Below are positions 26,901 to 35,367 of a DNA stretch of 64,000 nt, in pieces (within the stretch, counting starts at the first letter, position 1; each line of letters starts with the position of its first letter). The DNA is taken from the NCBI RefSeq assembly GCF_000004195.4, contig NC_030677.2, positions 198,485,872 through 198,549,871 on the forward strand, given 5' to 3'. The stretch is from Xenopus tropicalis. Lineage: Eukaryota > Chordata > Amphibia > Anura > Pipidae. A program made the position numbers and the translations under genes. A model generated the notes under the pieces. It was given only the letters and a program-made list of their open reading frames with translations, was not told the DNA's origin and made no database searches.

Positions 26901-27518
26901 GATCCCAACTAAGATATAATTACCCCTTATTGGGGGCAGAACAGCCCTATTGGGTTTATTTCATGGTTAAATGATTCCCTTTTCTCTGTAATAATAAAAC
27001 AGTACCTGTACTTGATCCCAACTAAGATATAATTAATCCTTATTTAAAGCAAAACAATCCTATTGGGTATTTAATGTTTAAATGATTTTTGGAAGCCTTA
27101 AGGTACGAAGATCCAAATTACTGAAATATTCTGTATCTTGAATACCCCAAGTCCAGAGCATTCTTGATAACTGGTCCCATACCTGAATATGTTTGTATAT
27201 ATATATATATATGTAAGTAATATAGGTATGGGATCTATTATATAGAAAGCTCTGAAATACAGGATCCCATTTCCTATAGAGACTTTACCTTTGTCGCTAA
27301 CTGTAACACTTTAGAACAGAATTTGAAGTTACGTTGATGATATATCTCCGGATGAAAGGGGGGCTTTTAGAGAATGCAATAACACCCATAAACCCAGCAG
27401 TCACAATATAAGCAGCTCCCTGTATTGGGGTTTATCACTCACCGTAGGGCGAATCGCCGCTCTGTTGCAGCGTCTGACCAACAAGGAGGAGCAAGATCCC
27501 AATAGCATCACGGTGCAT
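7964..27518 (-). CDS. il7r: Interleukin-7 receptor subunit alpha, complete gene in eight exons
   Basis: This is the cytokine receptor chain that, in vertebrates, pairs with the common gamma chain for IL-7 or with CRLF2 for TSLP and signals through JAK1/STAT5 in lymphoid development. The coding exons (27518-27443, 20006-19868, 18661-18507, 17490-17342, 11333-11159, 11046-10956, 9746-9671, 8464-7964) are all bounded by AG/GT and give 1362 bases: 453 residues and a TAG stop, against 459 residues in human. Order: signal peptide 1-~20; D1 with cysteines 40, 54, 72, 77, 83, 105, 115, 117; D2 with WSSWS at 212-216; membrane span ~236-258; box-1 segment KPIVWP at 264-269; cytoplasmic tail ending in the YISM motif (Tyr439). 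Segments IKPIVWP, LCKKP and EEAY match mammalian IL7R. Exon number and domain layout match the mammalian gene. Identification is from remembered family sequence, not a database search. Confidence 0.95.
8565..9448 (+). mobile_element. LINE fragment with reverse-transcriptase motifs, antisense in il7r intron 7
   Basis: The frames encode [45 protein letters not shown] and then [18 protein letters not shown]...: the catalytic palm of a CR1/L2-like reverse transcriptase. The region between FINDL and ADDTKL is shortened, and frame breaks follow near 8855 and 9070, so it is a pseudogene. The 3' part overlaps in content with the copies at 5757-6411 and 46567-48240. Its left edge lies about 100 bases from the exon 8 acceptor. 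Confidence 0.88.
9671..9746 (-). CDS. il7r: il7r exon 7: box-1 JAK1-binding region
   Basis: The acceptor tttttcag|AATAAA and donor GAG|GTAGG enclose 76 bases. They encode [20 protein letters not shown] then KKPQE, the most conserved part of the gene and the proline-containing box-1 segment that contacts JAK1 in mammals. It ends in phase 0. Confidence 0.95.
10555..10878. mobile_element. T2-like miniature element (degenerate)
   Basis: The ends 'aaggtgaagttcacttttaaag' and 'ttcattttaagtgaacttct' + 'cctttac' are inverted copies. The interior has 'tggttgctggggc', common in this group. The outer TTAA is no longer clear. It lies in il7r intron 6. Confidence 0.55.
10956..11046 (-). CDS. il7r: il7r exon 6: transmembrane segment
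   Basis: The acceptor ttggcag|GTGAA and donor GCAG|GTATG enclose 91 bases. They encode GENT, a span of about 23 hydrophobic residues ([18 protein letters not shown]...), and the stop-transfer residues WKSR. The domain is expected to cross the plasma membrane once. Confidence 0.93.
11159..11333 (-). CDS. il7r: il7r exon 5: second half of D2 with WSXWS box
   Basis: A long pyrimidine tract and tttcag|TGTACA precede 175 bases ending ACAG|GTAAAA. The product runs through [23 protein letters not shown] and WSSWS (residues 212-216), the class I cytokine receptor signature. A sequon NTT follows. Intron 5 to the next exon is only 112 bases. Confidence 0.95.
11407..11733. mobile_element. Abundant Xenopus interspersed repeat ('acaggtatggga...ttatcc' family)
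   Basis: It begins 'tacaggtatgggatctgtta' + 'tccagaaa' and ends with the inverse, 'ttctggataacaggtcccat'. Internal words 'ggccatctcccatagactcc' and 'aatgtttaaatgattttt' match the second copy at 26225-27190. It is non-coding and lies in il7r intron 4, 75 bases upstream of exon 5. Confidence 0.85.
11851..11908. repeat. (TA)n microsatellite
   Basis: An almost uninterrupted run of TA dinucleotides, broken once by 'ttg', directly abuts the left end of the next mobile element. Confidence 0.95.
12455..13035. repeat. 71-bp tandem array, eight copies
   Basis: The unit 'ctactgagccccatcaggag' + 'catgcccaggcattgtaggg' + 'aggccatacaggcacgtggg' + 'ggccacacaca' repeats with exactly 71 bases between starts (12461, 12532, 12603, 12674, 12745 and on). 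Units differ at a few sites (cattg/cactg, cacgtg/cacttg, ggggg/ggagg). It starts and stops within the C-terminal transposase region of the surrounding element. Confidence 0.95.
13212..13772 (+). mobile_element. LINE 3' fragment nested in the Tc1-type element
   Basis: Frame remnants read [20 protein letters not shown] and then [13 protein letters not shown], a non-LTR reverse-transcriptase segment. Further on are 'attgtaagctctacggggca' and 'tgtacagcgctgcgtcccct' + 'tgtggcgctttataaataaag', ending in ATAC repeats. Reverse-oriented relatives of this 3' end are at 20170-20340, 42510-42735 and 44013-45810. Confidence 0.8.
13866..14136. mobile_element. hAT-like miniature element, 'gggccagtccg' family, degenerate copy
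   Basis: The right half ('cctgggcccacagggagttt', 'tcctggtatcctggtgggcc', end agtccgacactg) matches the better preserved copy at 17036-17306. The left end is decayed. Confidence 0.7.
14490..14766. repeat. Dispersed repeat, copy 1 of 2 in the window
   Basis: The sequence from 'aatagcactcagtag' to 'ataaaaatcatg' is almost identical to 36003-36280, over about 275 bases. Shared words include 'cttgggactcctccagttac' and 'gcactgagatggcgcctaca'. The family is not recognised; an LTR fragment is possible. The flanking DNA at 14137-14489 shows nothing else. Confidence 0.75.
14960..15086. repeat. 22-bp inverted repeat, 83-base spacer
   Basis: Arms 'ggcaaacaaggatgtaaagt' + 'tg' and 'ca' + 'actttacatcctcgtttgcc' are perfect inverses apart from one mismatch. 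It is probably a decayed fold-back element in il7r intron 4. From 15090 to 17027 I see no gene or recognisable repeat. Confidence 0.8.
17036..17306. mobile_element. hAT-like miniature element with 8-bp TSD
   Basis: The 271-bp element starts cagtgtcggactg and ends cagtccggcactg. It is flanked by the perfect duplication cccctttg at 17028-17035 and 17307-17314. It sits 35 bases downstream of il7r exon 4, in intron 4. Confidence 0.9.
17342..17490 (-). CDS. il7r: il7r exon 4: first half of D2
   Basis: The acceptor ggtttcag|TTCAG and donor CCA|GTGAGT enclose 149 bases. They encode [19 protein letters not shown], which aligns with the D2 start of human IL7R (KPEAPFDLSVIYRE), followed by a tyrosine- and glutamate-rich fibronectin-type III strand region ending EDWP. 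It leaves phase 0. Confidence 0.9.
17922..18242. mobile_element. T2-type miniature element
   Basis: Both ends are TTAAAGGGG with TTAA at the borders (17922-17925, 18239-18242), the hallmark of the Xenopus T2 family. Terminal inverses include 'ttgttcacctttaaaataac' and 'gttaacataaaggtgaac'. The interior holds 'tggttgctagggtcttgttt'. It lies in il7r intron 3. Confidence 0.88.
18507..18661 (-). CDS. il7r: il7r exon 3: C-terminal part of D1
   Basis: The acceptor cattacag|TCAG and donor ATAG|GTAAGA enclose 155 bases. They encode [15 protein letters not shown]..., then [19 protein letters not shown], ending KDI at the D1-D2 hinge. Six cysteines (72, 77, 83, 105, 115, 117) include partners for the second and third mammalian D1 disulfides plus two extra. 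Sequons lie at Asn79, Asn84 and Asn112. Confidence 0.92.
18995..19467. mobile_element. T2-like miniature element, 'agaaggaaagg' family, copy 1
   Basis: It has TTAA at both borders, left 'ttaaaagagaaggaaaggta', right 'cctttccttctcctttaa'. Internal 'ctaagtaagctttatcagaa' + 'aggtctatgta' is shared with 33886-34335. It lies in il7r intron 2. Confidence 0.85.
19868..20006 (-). CDS. il7r: il7r exon 2: N-terminal part of D1
   Basis: The acceptor is ttactcag|AGGATG and the donor CTG|GTAAGT. The 139 bases join in frame to exon 1 and encode an acidic N-terminus (EDEEVEAE) and then [10 protein letters not shown]...FLICNLT. Cys40 and Cys54 match the first disulfide pair of mammalian IL7R D1. Asn55 in NLT is a potential N-glycosylation site. 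The exon leaves phase 2. Confidence 0.92.
20170..20340 (-). mobile_element. LINE/SINE-type 3' end, reverse orientation
   Basis: The segment 'attattattaacatttattt' + 'ataaagcgccaacatatccc' + 'gcagcgctgtacaataag', ending 'aaaagagcttacaatcta', is the reverse complement of the 3' tail seen at 13570-13770. Intron 1 between 20345 and 21110 shows nothing else. Confidence 0.7.
21117..21283. mobile_element. Fold-back miniature element
   Basis: Arms 'gttatgtaataaaaggcact' + 'aagttt' (from 21123) and 'aaacttagtgccttttatta' + 'catat' (to about 21277) are inverse. Inner pairing 'gcagtaacctatagcaacca' with 'ttggttgctatgggttactg' makes a nearly complete hairpin. Confidence 0.85.
22852..23305. mobile_element. 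T2-like miniature element (degenerate)
   Basis: The left end 'taaaggggtgcttccctttt' + 'aagttaacttttagtatg' and right end 'catactaaacgttaactcaa' + 'aagtgagtttaagatgcccc' are inverse. The interior contains 'cctggttgctaaggtaattt', as in the 17922 element. The intron 1 stretches 21290-22850 and 23310-24330 show nothing recognisable. Confidence 0.7.
24333..24650. mobile_element. Two adjoining fold-back miniature-element remnants
   Basis: The segment 24333-24480 is a decayed copy of the 21117 element ('gggggttatgtaacaaaagg'...'gggcaaactcagtg'). It abuts 24484-24650, a relative of the 41917 element ('gtcatttatgaacagtgg', 'cattgttctacctgcag', 'ttggttgctatgggttaa'). Confidence 0.65.
24766..25081. mobile_element. 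hAT-like miniature element, TAGTGATG family, copy 2
   Basis: The ends tagtgatgggcgaa and ttcgctcatcacta are inverse. The flanks attttgtc and gcgttgtc agree at six of eight positions, which fits an old 8-bp duplication. The interior carries 'atcaaaagaatagtcgc' sub-repeats in reverse sense to copy 1. Confidence 0.8.
26225..27190. mobile_element. Xenopus interspersed repeat with internal 113-bp array
   Basis: The left part 'ccatctcccatagactccat' and right part 'tttaaatgattttt' ... 'agcattcttgataactggtc' + 'ccatacctg' match the 11407-11733 element. Between them, a 112-113-bp segment ('ctctgtaataataaaacagt' + 'acctgtacttgatcccaact'...) is tandemly repeated. Nothing is recognised at 25090-26220. 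Confidence 0.9.
26300..27060. repeat. 112-113-bp tandem array, about seven copies
   Basis: The word 'acctgtacttgatcccaact' recurs with its 'cttga' ending at 26340, 26453, 26565, 26678, 26790, 26902 and 27015. Units alternate between 'ttggggcag' and 'ttgggggcag', so the length switches between 112 and 113. The last copy diverges ('taatccttatttaaagc'). Confidence 0.95.
27443..27518 (-). CDS. il7r: il7r exon 1: start codon and signal peptide
   Basis: The ATG at 27518 starts [20 protein letters not shown], a hydrophobic signal peptide, followed by GDSPY. The exon ends at 27443 in the donor CG|GTGAGT and leaves phase 1. The residues around SGDSPY resemble the SGESGY of human IL7R at the mature N-terminus. 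Intron 1 is 7.4 kb (20007-27442), the longest in the gene. Confidence 0.9.
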
Positions 27519-27601
27519 GGTGTGTGTAGGGGCTGTGAGATGCTTTCTCTGACTTCTCTTCTCTATTCTGCTAGGGCTGAGGCAGCAAAGACTTTTGAAG
27601 C

Positions 27602-27622
27602 AACCACAACCAGAAGGAAGTG
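27602..27622. promoter_or_regulatory. RUNX and ETS motifs in the il7r proximal promoter
   Basis: Read on the plus strand, AACCACA (27602-27608, RUNX consensus TGTGGTT on the gene strand) is followed by GGAAGTG (27616-27622, ETS core). They lie 84-104 bases upstream of the il7r ATG. In mammals the IL7R promoter is controlled by PU.1/GABP (ETS factors) and RUNX1. Two short motifs can occur by chance, so function is inferred. Confidence 0.45.
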
Positions 27623-28388
27623 TAAACATTATCAATAGGGGCAAAGCAGCGAATCAGAGGCAGCAGAGTGCAGCAGAACCCTGCACCTACCCAAGGGCAG
27701 ACCTCAGGTGCACTCACAGCTAAGCAAAAATGTATTGGGGAACATGGGGGGATTGGACACAAGAGCTTACAATCTTGTGCCTCAGTGCTGTTTGCCAGGC
27801 TGCAGTGCAGGGAGTCGGACTTTTTCTGTGATTATTTTTCTTTATACCGTTTGGAGTCATTTTTAGCACTTTGCACCAAAGATCTTAAATCATTCTAACA
27901 AAAGATCCCATTGTGGGAAAGATCTGAGAGCATGAGTGTTCCAAATGGAACAGGGGCACGGAACTGTCTGTTTCTAACGCTTCCCTGCCAAGGAGACAAG
28001 CACCAGTATCATAACAGCAACTAAATTAAGAAAGTAAACCTACAAGCGCATTGCCATGAATTGATTCCTTTGTAATCACTGTGCTGTGTATTTCCATAGG
28101 CTGAAAACTGAAAAAATGGCATCAGAATTTATCCTACATTAACCCTAAAGCAGGTTGCCTTAAACTTTTAAAGGATAAGTACAACTTTAAAAATGTAATG
28201 TAAAATTGCTTTAAAGGGGACCTGTCACTCTAAGAAATAATTCCAAATCCCTTTCTATCATGTTAGCTGAGCAAAATAAACTTTACTTACACTATAAATT
28301 ATTTAATTTTTCTTCCCTTCAGTCTTGGAATTTACAGTGATTAAGGCAAACTTTGTATCACCCCAAAATCTTATGCATTTGCCAACTA

Positions 28389-28690
28389 GATCAGTGCTGT
28401 CCAACTGGTGGCCCGCGGGCCGCATGGGGGGTCCCCCCTCTGTGTGGCCCCCACTTGTCTGGCTGCTTTGATGGCTTACCTTTGTGTTAGCTTTAAATAG
28501 TATCAGTTTTGAGATTAACTGCCCCCCTGCATGGTTCTCACCTCAGATTCAGGCTGTAATCCCCCTGTATTGTTTAAACATGTAATCCCCTGTACTGTTC
28601 ACACCTTTTAATCCCTGCATTTGTCACCCCCTGCAGTGTTCACACCTCAGGCTCAGGCTGTAATCGCCCACATTGTTCAACTGTTCACAC
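28389..28690. mobile_element. hAT-like element left end ('cagtgctgtccaactgg')
   Basis: It begins 'cagtgctgtccaactggtgg' + 'cccgcgggccgcatgg'. An inverse-type end, 'cagctggacagccctg', occurs alone at 50459-50474, as part of a separate copy. The following 'ctgtactgttcacacc' segments are repetitive and lead into the 34-bp array. No right end is identified. Preceding DNA (27630-28388) shows only a short T2-like scrap, 'taaaggggacctgtcac', at 28213. Confidence 0.55.
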
Positions 28691-28697
28691 CTGTAGT

Positions 28698-29350
28698 CAG
28701 CATAGGACAGGCAGAGTATGGCACACACTGGCAGCATAGGGCAGGGAGGGTATGGCACAGACAGGCAGCATAGGGCAGGCAGAGTATGGCACACACAGGC
28801 AGCATAGGGCAGGCAGAGTATGGCACACACAGCCAGCATAGGGCAGGCAGAGTATGACACACACAGGCAGGGTAGGGCAGACAGAGTATGGCACACACAG
28901 GCAGCATAGGGCAGGCAGAGTATGGCACACACAGGCAGCATAGGGCAGGCAGAGTATGACACACACAGGCAGGGTAGGGCAGACAGAGTATGGCACACAC
29001 AGGCAGTATAGGGCAGGCAGAGTATGGCACACACACAGGCAGCATAGAGCAGGCAGAGTATGGCACACACACAGCCAGCATAGGGCAGGCAGAGTATGGC
29101 ACACACAGGCAGCATAGGGCAGGCAGAGTATGGCACACACAGGCAGGGTAGGGCAGGCAGATTATGGCACACACACAGGCAGCATAGGGCAGGCTGAGTA
29201 TGGCACACACAGGCAGCATAGGGCAGGCAGAGTATGGCACACTCAGGCAGCATAGGGCAGGCAGAGTATGGCACACACAGGCAGCATAGGGCAGCCAGAG
29301 TATGGCACACACAGGCAGCATAGGGCAGACAGAGTATGGCACACACAGGC
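28698..29350. repeat. 34-bp tandem array, about 19 copies
   Basis: The unit 'gcacacacaggcagcatagg' + 'gcaggcagagtatg' repeats with small changes (cagggtaggg, agccagcat, 36-bp units with an extra ca). On the minus strand all three frames are nearly stop-free, giving cysteine-rich open frames of up to about 275 codons; these are composition effects. From 29360 to 30600 nothing else is recognised. Confidence 0.93.
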
Positions 29351-30609
29351 ACTATTGAGTATCTATTCTGATACCTACTGGGAGCTCCAACTTGCAGCGA
29401 AACAGTAAAGAGAGACTGAAGTTTATCACACAGGTCACATGGCTGTGGCATCCTGGGAAATGAAGAATATGGCTAGCCCCATGAGGAATGCCAAAATTAA
29501 ATATAAAAAAAAATCTGTGTTTTTGAAAAGTAAAGCCTTGTTGTTTTTGTAGCATCAAATAAGTCTGGAGTTTTCATGTTTTGTATATATATACAGAGAG
29601 ATATTTGGACCCAGAAAAAAAAAGTCGGTTCTGAAATGTTTGAATGTAAAACTTTTGCATAAAAAAACTAGCGGGTTCATGTAGAAGTCAATGGGAGTTG
29701 CCCTAAGCAGTTTTTGAATTTTTTGAATTTTTGTGTTTGTAGACCCATTGAAGATGATGGGTAAAACATGAATTCTATGCATTCAAGTTTACAGTTCAAT
29801 GTAATCAATTTTTTTTTATATCTGAATTTTTAAAAAAATGATGAAACACTCAAGTCTGGTAAAAAAATGGAGTTTATTTGAACCAAAAAAAACCGTAGAA
29901 TTCACAAACTGATGAATAAGCCTTCCTGTGTCAGCAACCCCTGTCACTAGCAATGACATTTACAAACAATATTAACACCACTGAAATTGTTGAATTATAC
30001 TACTGTATATTGGAAGCTTAGAATTAAAAAAGAAAATCATTGTGCCAGGGGTACTTGCCCTTTAAACTATTTTATGCTGTTAAATGATAATGGAATATCA
30101 GAACATGACTCAGTACAGAGCTGCTTTGCATTCCCTTCTGGGCCAAGGTGACAAGCGAGGGGGGCGCCTAAGCACCCAGTTAACCCTCGCTGCTCCTTTG
30201 ATCGCCAGTTTACCATCTGCTAATGGCATTTCATTGTTTTCGTCTGCGCTCAAATTCCCCTCGTGTCTCCAGCTATGAGTCAGTGCATCAGAGCTGCCGT
30301 CTCTCCTGCGTTCGCTTGTGACTTGACATCCTGTCTCTTGGTGCTGTTCCCCCGGGCTGGATCTTTATTAGCGAGACCACAAGCGCCGGCAGATAATATC
30401 AGCTGTACATCTGTCAGCCTTAGTGGGACACCAGCTAAAAACATAATAAAGGGGTTTTTTTTTGCACCTTTGAACATTGAACACCACTCAGCATAATGTT
30501 AGAAAATGATATCAACAAAATATAAATGTGTTCTGGGGGCCCCAACCAAAAAAACAACCCAGTAAACATCCCTTTCCCCCCCAACCCCACCCTACACCCT
30601 TCCTGTCTG

Positions 30610-30840
30610 CAGCTGTCAGTTTGGCCCATTATACACCCATTACAGGGGCAGTGAAATCAGCAGCATATTATACAGTGAGAGCAATGGGTAACAGCACCCC
30701 AAGTACATTATAAAGTGAGTAAAAACAGGTATTGGCACCCAAAGCAAATTATACAATGAGAAATAATGGGTATCGGTAGCATGGGGTACATTATACAGCG
30801 GGGCAGTGAGTAATGGTGCACAAAGCACATTAAAGTGACC
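30610..30840. repeat. Degenerate ~55-60-bp tandem repeat
   Basis: Phrases of the type 'cattatacagtgagagcaat' + 'gggtaacagcaccccaagta' recur at about 30625, 30665, 30707, 30747 and 30790. Spacing and sequence are loose. From 30850 to 32235 there is no recognisable gene or element. Confidence 0.55.
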
Positions 30841-32239
30841 CCTAGTAAATTTTGAGCCACCAGCATACAATAGCCTACCAGTATATAATAGTCAAAGCCA
30901 GGCCATTTAATTTAATCACCCACTGAACAAGCACCCTGAAAACTGCCTCGCCCTCATTTATACCTGATGTACATCAATCCAGGATTGGACAGGGCTGCTG
31001 GGGCACTGGGAAAAAACCCTGTGGGCCCCAGTGGCCCAGAACCAATTCCTGTTGTCGCTCCCCCAGCACCTCTGACGCATTGAAAGATCCGCACTTAGGG
31101 GAGGACTTCGGTTGGGTGGCGGGGGTGGAGTGGTGGGAGTTAGGGTGGTGTGGCAGATGCGGGGGGTGCGGTGGCGGTACCTTTGGGGGTGCGAGGCCCT
31201 GGGGTAGTAGTCCCGATGGGCCCTGCACCACCTAATCCAACCCTGCATCCCTCTACTGCCTAACTAGCTCCACCCCTGATCAGGCCCAGGACTGGCAATC
31301 AGTGGATTCTGGCCAATGCCAGAGGGGCTGCTGAAGGATGCCATAGGCAGTCACTATTTAGTGGGCTGGGGGGGGGGCTGTTTGTACTTCCAGGCCTGCC
31401 TCTGATAATAGTATAATGGACTCTTCAACCACTATACTATCCCTTCCCCGATTCTTATCTCTATTCCATCTCATTATTGTGCCCTAGATTGGCCAGCTTT
31501 GCCTTATTTGTACAAGATTAGAGGCAGCGCTAGCGGAACCTTACAGACAGAAGGGAGGCTTAAGCTTTCATGCCATCTGAGCCCAATCTGAAGCCTGTAA
31601 GCAGCCTGGGGGCTCATCCCACAACCGCTTAATGTGAGATATTATTTAGCATGCAAAAACTAAAGTCTGCAAATAAGAAAACAAAACCGCTTTGTAGCAA
31701 ACCACATACAAACATGAAAGGAGGCAGCTCTGGAATGTGTCCCAGGAAGCCCTGCTTGTGTATCTGGTTTGGCTGTGGGTATGCAGCAGCTGAGAGTTTG
31801 GTACCACAGATTAAACACATCAAGGGCATCTGCAGATATCTGGAATGAGTTCTCACTTCCTTTCATTTCAACAAAAAGCTGACTCCTACAAGGTGTTTTT
31901 GCAGAAAAACAATAAGGTTTGTTGCTTGAATGCTCATTGGCTGGTTGGAGGGTCAGGGTTAGAAGGGTTAGGCGTTTCTTTGGTGGCAAACTTGAAGCCT
32001 GAAGAAGCTAGAACTGCCCTGAAACATCACAATAGAGATACAGATGCTTTAGATTGTTCCACCAGCAGATCTTGATGGACCTTCCAGTCTGCTTGGCCAT
32101 TTAACCCCAATCCCTTGGCGGTTCTTCTTATATACCCTTGGCTGCAGTCATAGTTTGGTTTTCTTATAAGCACAGGCGCCATAGGAAACCCAACTAACAA
32201 GTCTCTGTATAACAAGGTCTTTGGGGGCTGCCCATATCT

Positions 32240-32563
32240 AATGGTGCCCATACACGTTAAGATCCGTTAGAATCTTCTCCCGATATCCCCACCTACAATA
32301 TCGGAAAAATGTAGGCTAATTCGATTGTTTGGTCCTGGGGCCAAACGATCAAATTCTAACGGCGGCAATGGCACAGTCGGTTCGGGGACTGCATCGGCTC
32401 ATTGATCCGACTGAATCTTTTAACCTGCCCGATCGATATTGGGCAATTTCAGGCCAGATATCGGTCGGGTGTTTCTGCCCCTACATGGGACGATAAGCTG
32501 CCGAATCGGACCAAGGGACCGATATTAGCAGCTACAATCGGCCTGTGTATGGCCACCTTAACT
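32240..32563. mobile_element. Miniature inverted-repeat element ('ggtgcccatacacg')
   Basis: The left end 'taatggtgcccatacacgtt' and right end 'gtgtatggccacctta' are inverse. The interior has further inverse words ('cgatattgg', 'ccgatatt', 'ccgactgaat'). No coding capacity. Confidence 0.75.
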
Positions 32564-33422
32564 CTTGCTAAATGGGATGCCCTCTGCATGATGGACATTG
32601 ATAGGAGGAGTATAAAATTGAGGAAGGAAAGAAAAAGGAGATAAGGTAGCATAACCTACAGAACTGTATTGTACAGACACATGCACTAATATTGTGATGA
32701 ACTATATATTATTGATTAGAGATTAACTTCATGACTTGATGAAAATGAATGTACCTATTATGAATTGATATGCATTGCAATTAAAATCAAAATGTATCTA
32801 TTTGCCCTAGTAGTACTGGGAAGTTCTTCGTCACCAATACTTTTCATTGTCCCCTGCACCGCTGGGTTAATGGTTCAGACCAGGTTTTTTGGACACATGA
32901 ACATATTTGCTACAGGTGAGAATTTACATACTATATCCCAGTATCCCAACTGCTTACCCAAACATGAGAGTATGGGGCATATATGGTGGCAGAGCCCACT
33001 CTCAAGGTTTCTGTGATCTCAGCTATGAGGGTCTTTTTGTTTACCTTCCTCTAGCAGTGATGCAGGTTTCACATAGACATAAAGGGTTAAACTTGATGGA
33101 CGTGTGTCTTCTTTGTGTTAGCTTGGGGTGACTGTAACCTTGACTGATAATCAGTTCCCAGTAAGTGTGATGTCTGTATGGGACACTGGGGACTTGAGAA
33201 GGCTGTGTCACCCACCAGGGGGACTTTCTGAACGTTACTTAATATCGGCGGTGGCTTTTCTATGCTGGTTTCAACCACAAAAATACCACACGTTGGTCTT
33301 AATTATTATATTGGCATCTAGACTATCAACTGTAGGAAGCCAGAAAGTCCCTGCCTGCAGGATAAGCATATAGACATATAAATGATACATTGAAGCAATT
33401 GAAAAAACACATGGGTCGTGAG

Positions 33423-33576
33423 TAGTGATGAACCAATCTGCGGCCACCCCAAAACTTTTTTTTTGCACAATTGCCAACTTTTTCCTCAATGGCCAAATTT
33501 TTTCAGCAGTTTTGCAAAAAAAAAAAAAAAATGGCAAAATGCGGAATTTTGCAGTAAAAAAATTCACTCATCACTA
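33423..33576. mobile_element. hAT-like miniature element, TAGTGATG family, copy 3
   Basis: A 154-bp short version runs from tagtgatgaacc to tcactcatcacta. The flanks gtcgtgag and gtcctgag match at seven of eight bases. The interior contains a 16-base A run. Confidence 0.8.
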
Positions 33577-33885
33577 GTCCTGAGCAAGGGTGAGGGGAAG
33601 AGGAAAGGGTGGGGCAAACACATGACAATGCAGTTATTCAAACCCATGGGACACCTGTCACTTTTTTAACCAGCCAAGATAATGCTGCACAGAGTTGTTT
33701 ATGGGTCTATATACAGATCTAGGCATCATCAGCTACAAGAGAGAGCCGAGCCCTCTATATTTTCCCTCTCGCCATGCATATACAGAGTCATTATTAGTGG
33801 GGAGACACTCCCAGCCAGTGACCAGTGTCATAACGGTGACTGGGCCACAGGCGTTTACTGGATCCAAAAGGAGAATCCGATCAAA

Positions 33886-34335
33886 GGTGAAGGAAAGGTA
33901 AAAACTAAGTAAGCTTTATCAGAAAGGTCTATGTAAATACAGCCATAAGCACTCACGGGAACGCTGCACTGAGTCCTCTATCAAAAGAAACACAGGATTT
34001 CTTTTCCTCTTTTGTGTACACATGTTCTTCTGTGTCAGACTTCCTCTCTCAAAAAAATTCTACAGGGCACAGCATCAGTCTGCTTAGTTTGTTCTTTTCT
34101 CCCTCTCCCCCTCCCCATCAGAATTCGCTCCCCCTCCTACCTCTGCATAATCTGAGCTACCAGCAGCTAGAGCTGCAACACGGAAGCCACTGGCAGCTGC
34201 TATCTAAAATAAACAGAGGGAGCTTCTAGGTCTGTTTACTCAGGTATGGTAAAGCTCTCTGCAGAATAAATATAGTGTTCTAGGTGGCACTAATGTGGCC
34301 TTTCTTTCTTCTTTTCCCCTCCCACAGGTGCCCAA
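33886..34335. mobile_element. T2-like miniature element, 'agaaggaaagg' family, copy 2
   Basis: It starts 'aaaggtgaaggaaaggtaaa' and shares 'actaagtaagctttatcaga' + 'aaggtctatgt' with 18995-19467. The right part 'ctttctttcttcttttcccc' is decayed. A relative at 49663-50012 shares 'ctctatcaaaagaaacacag' + 'gatttctt'. Confidence 0.75.
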
Positions 34336-35367
34336 CGAGGAAGGACTAAGTACAGGCATGGGACCTATTAAATTTTCTTCTGCTATAAGCACTTATTGCC
34401 CTGGGTGGAATTGCAAGACCACTAAGGTGAGCAAAACTGTGACCCCTAGGGCCCATGCATGTAGTAGTTGCACCTTGGGTAGTAAACTGTGCAGACTGCA
34501 CTGGATTAAAAATCTTACACAAGGCAGTAAATCACTCTCCTGTCTCGTGGCCTCCAGCGCCTTTGCACCTGAATTCCATGCAACTAGGGGGCATCCGTGT
34601 GTCACCCTCTACTGCCAACTCTATTGTCAGCACTGGCAGCCGGAGAGTTGACAGCTGTTTTATGACTGGGGGTGCAACATGGGGGTCAGGGTGCCAATGC
34701 CCCTTTCTTTCCACTAAAAGCACATTGCCCAGTGCATAAACATGAGCCCCCTAGTACTGCTGGGCTATATCCTCTGATACAGCTCAAACCTCAGCCATAA
34801 AGCATGGAAGAACTGCCGCTTTGCCCAAGAAAGTTCATAAAGGCATAATATCATCATTGCATTTTATTACAAACCATGTTAATGATGATTAAACATACAC
34901 AGTGACGATGACATTGCAGCATGGAAAATGACATTCTAAATACAATACCCTTTAAAGGAATTCTACAAACTACAAAAATGGTGCTAGAATGTTACCTACA
35001 AAGCCCTCTAATTCTGTACAAATAGTAGAAAAAATACTTGAGGAAAGTATTTTCAATAGACTAAATGAATAGACCAATGAGAGCTCAGCTTTGTCGGCCT
35101 AGTTTACTGCTGCTGAGTGGAAATCCTGTGGTTACTGACGGCAGGAAATGTGTAACACCTTTCAGAAGGGACACGGGCGGTATCTCGCGGGCGTTGGAGG
35201 CAAGTGTTAGCGAAGGGTTCGTTCCTGTGTAACACCAGTGGTCACAGCGTCACCCCACTGCTTTCTGTCAACAGACACACTTGCTGATTGTTTGCTATGG
35301 GTTACTAATGGGGAGCAAGTGTAGACCCTGGTGGTGTATTAGAAGCCAATGAGTTGCCGGTAACTAA

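Noticed and set aside
28624..29451. 275-codon cysteine-rich open frame, looking like a secreted protein
   Set aside because: Translation of a 34-bp tandem repeat, with parallel open frames in the other two phases and no signal peptide or splice structure.
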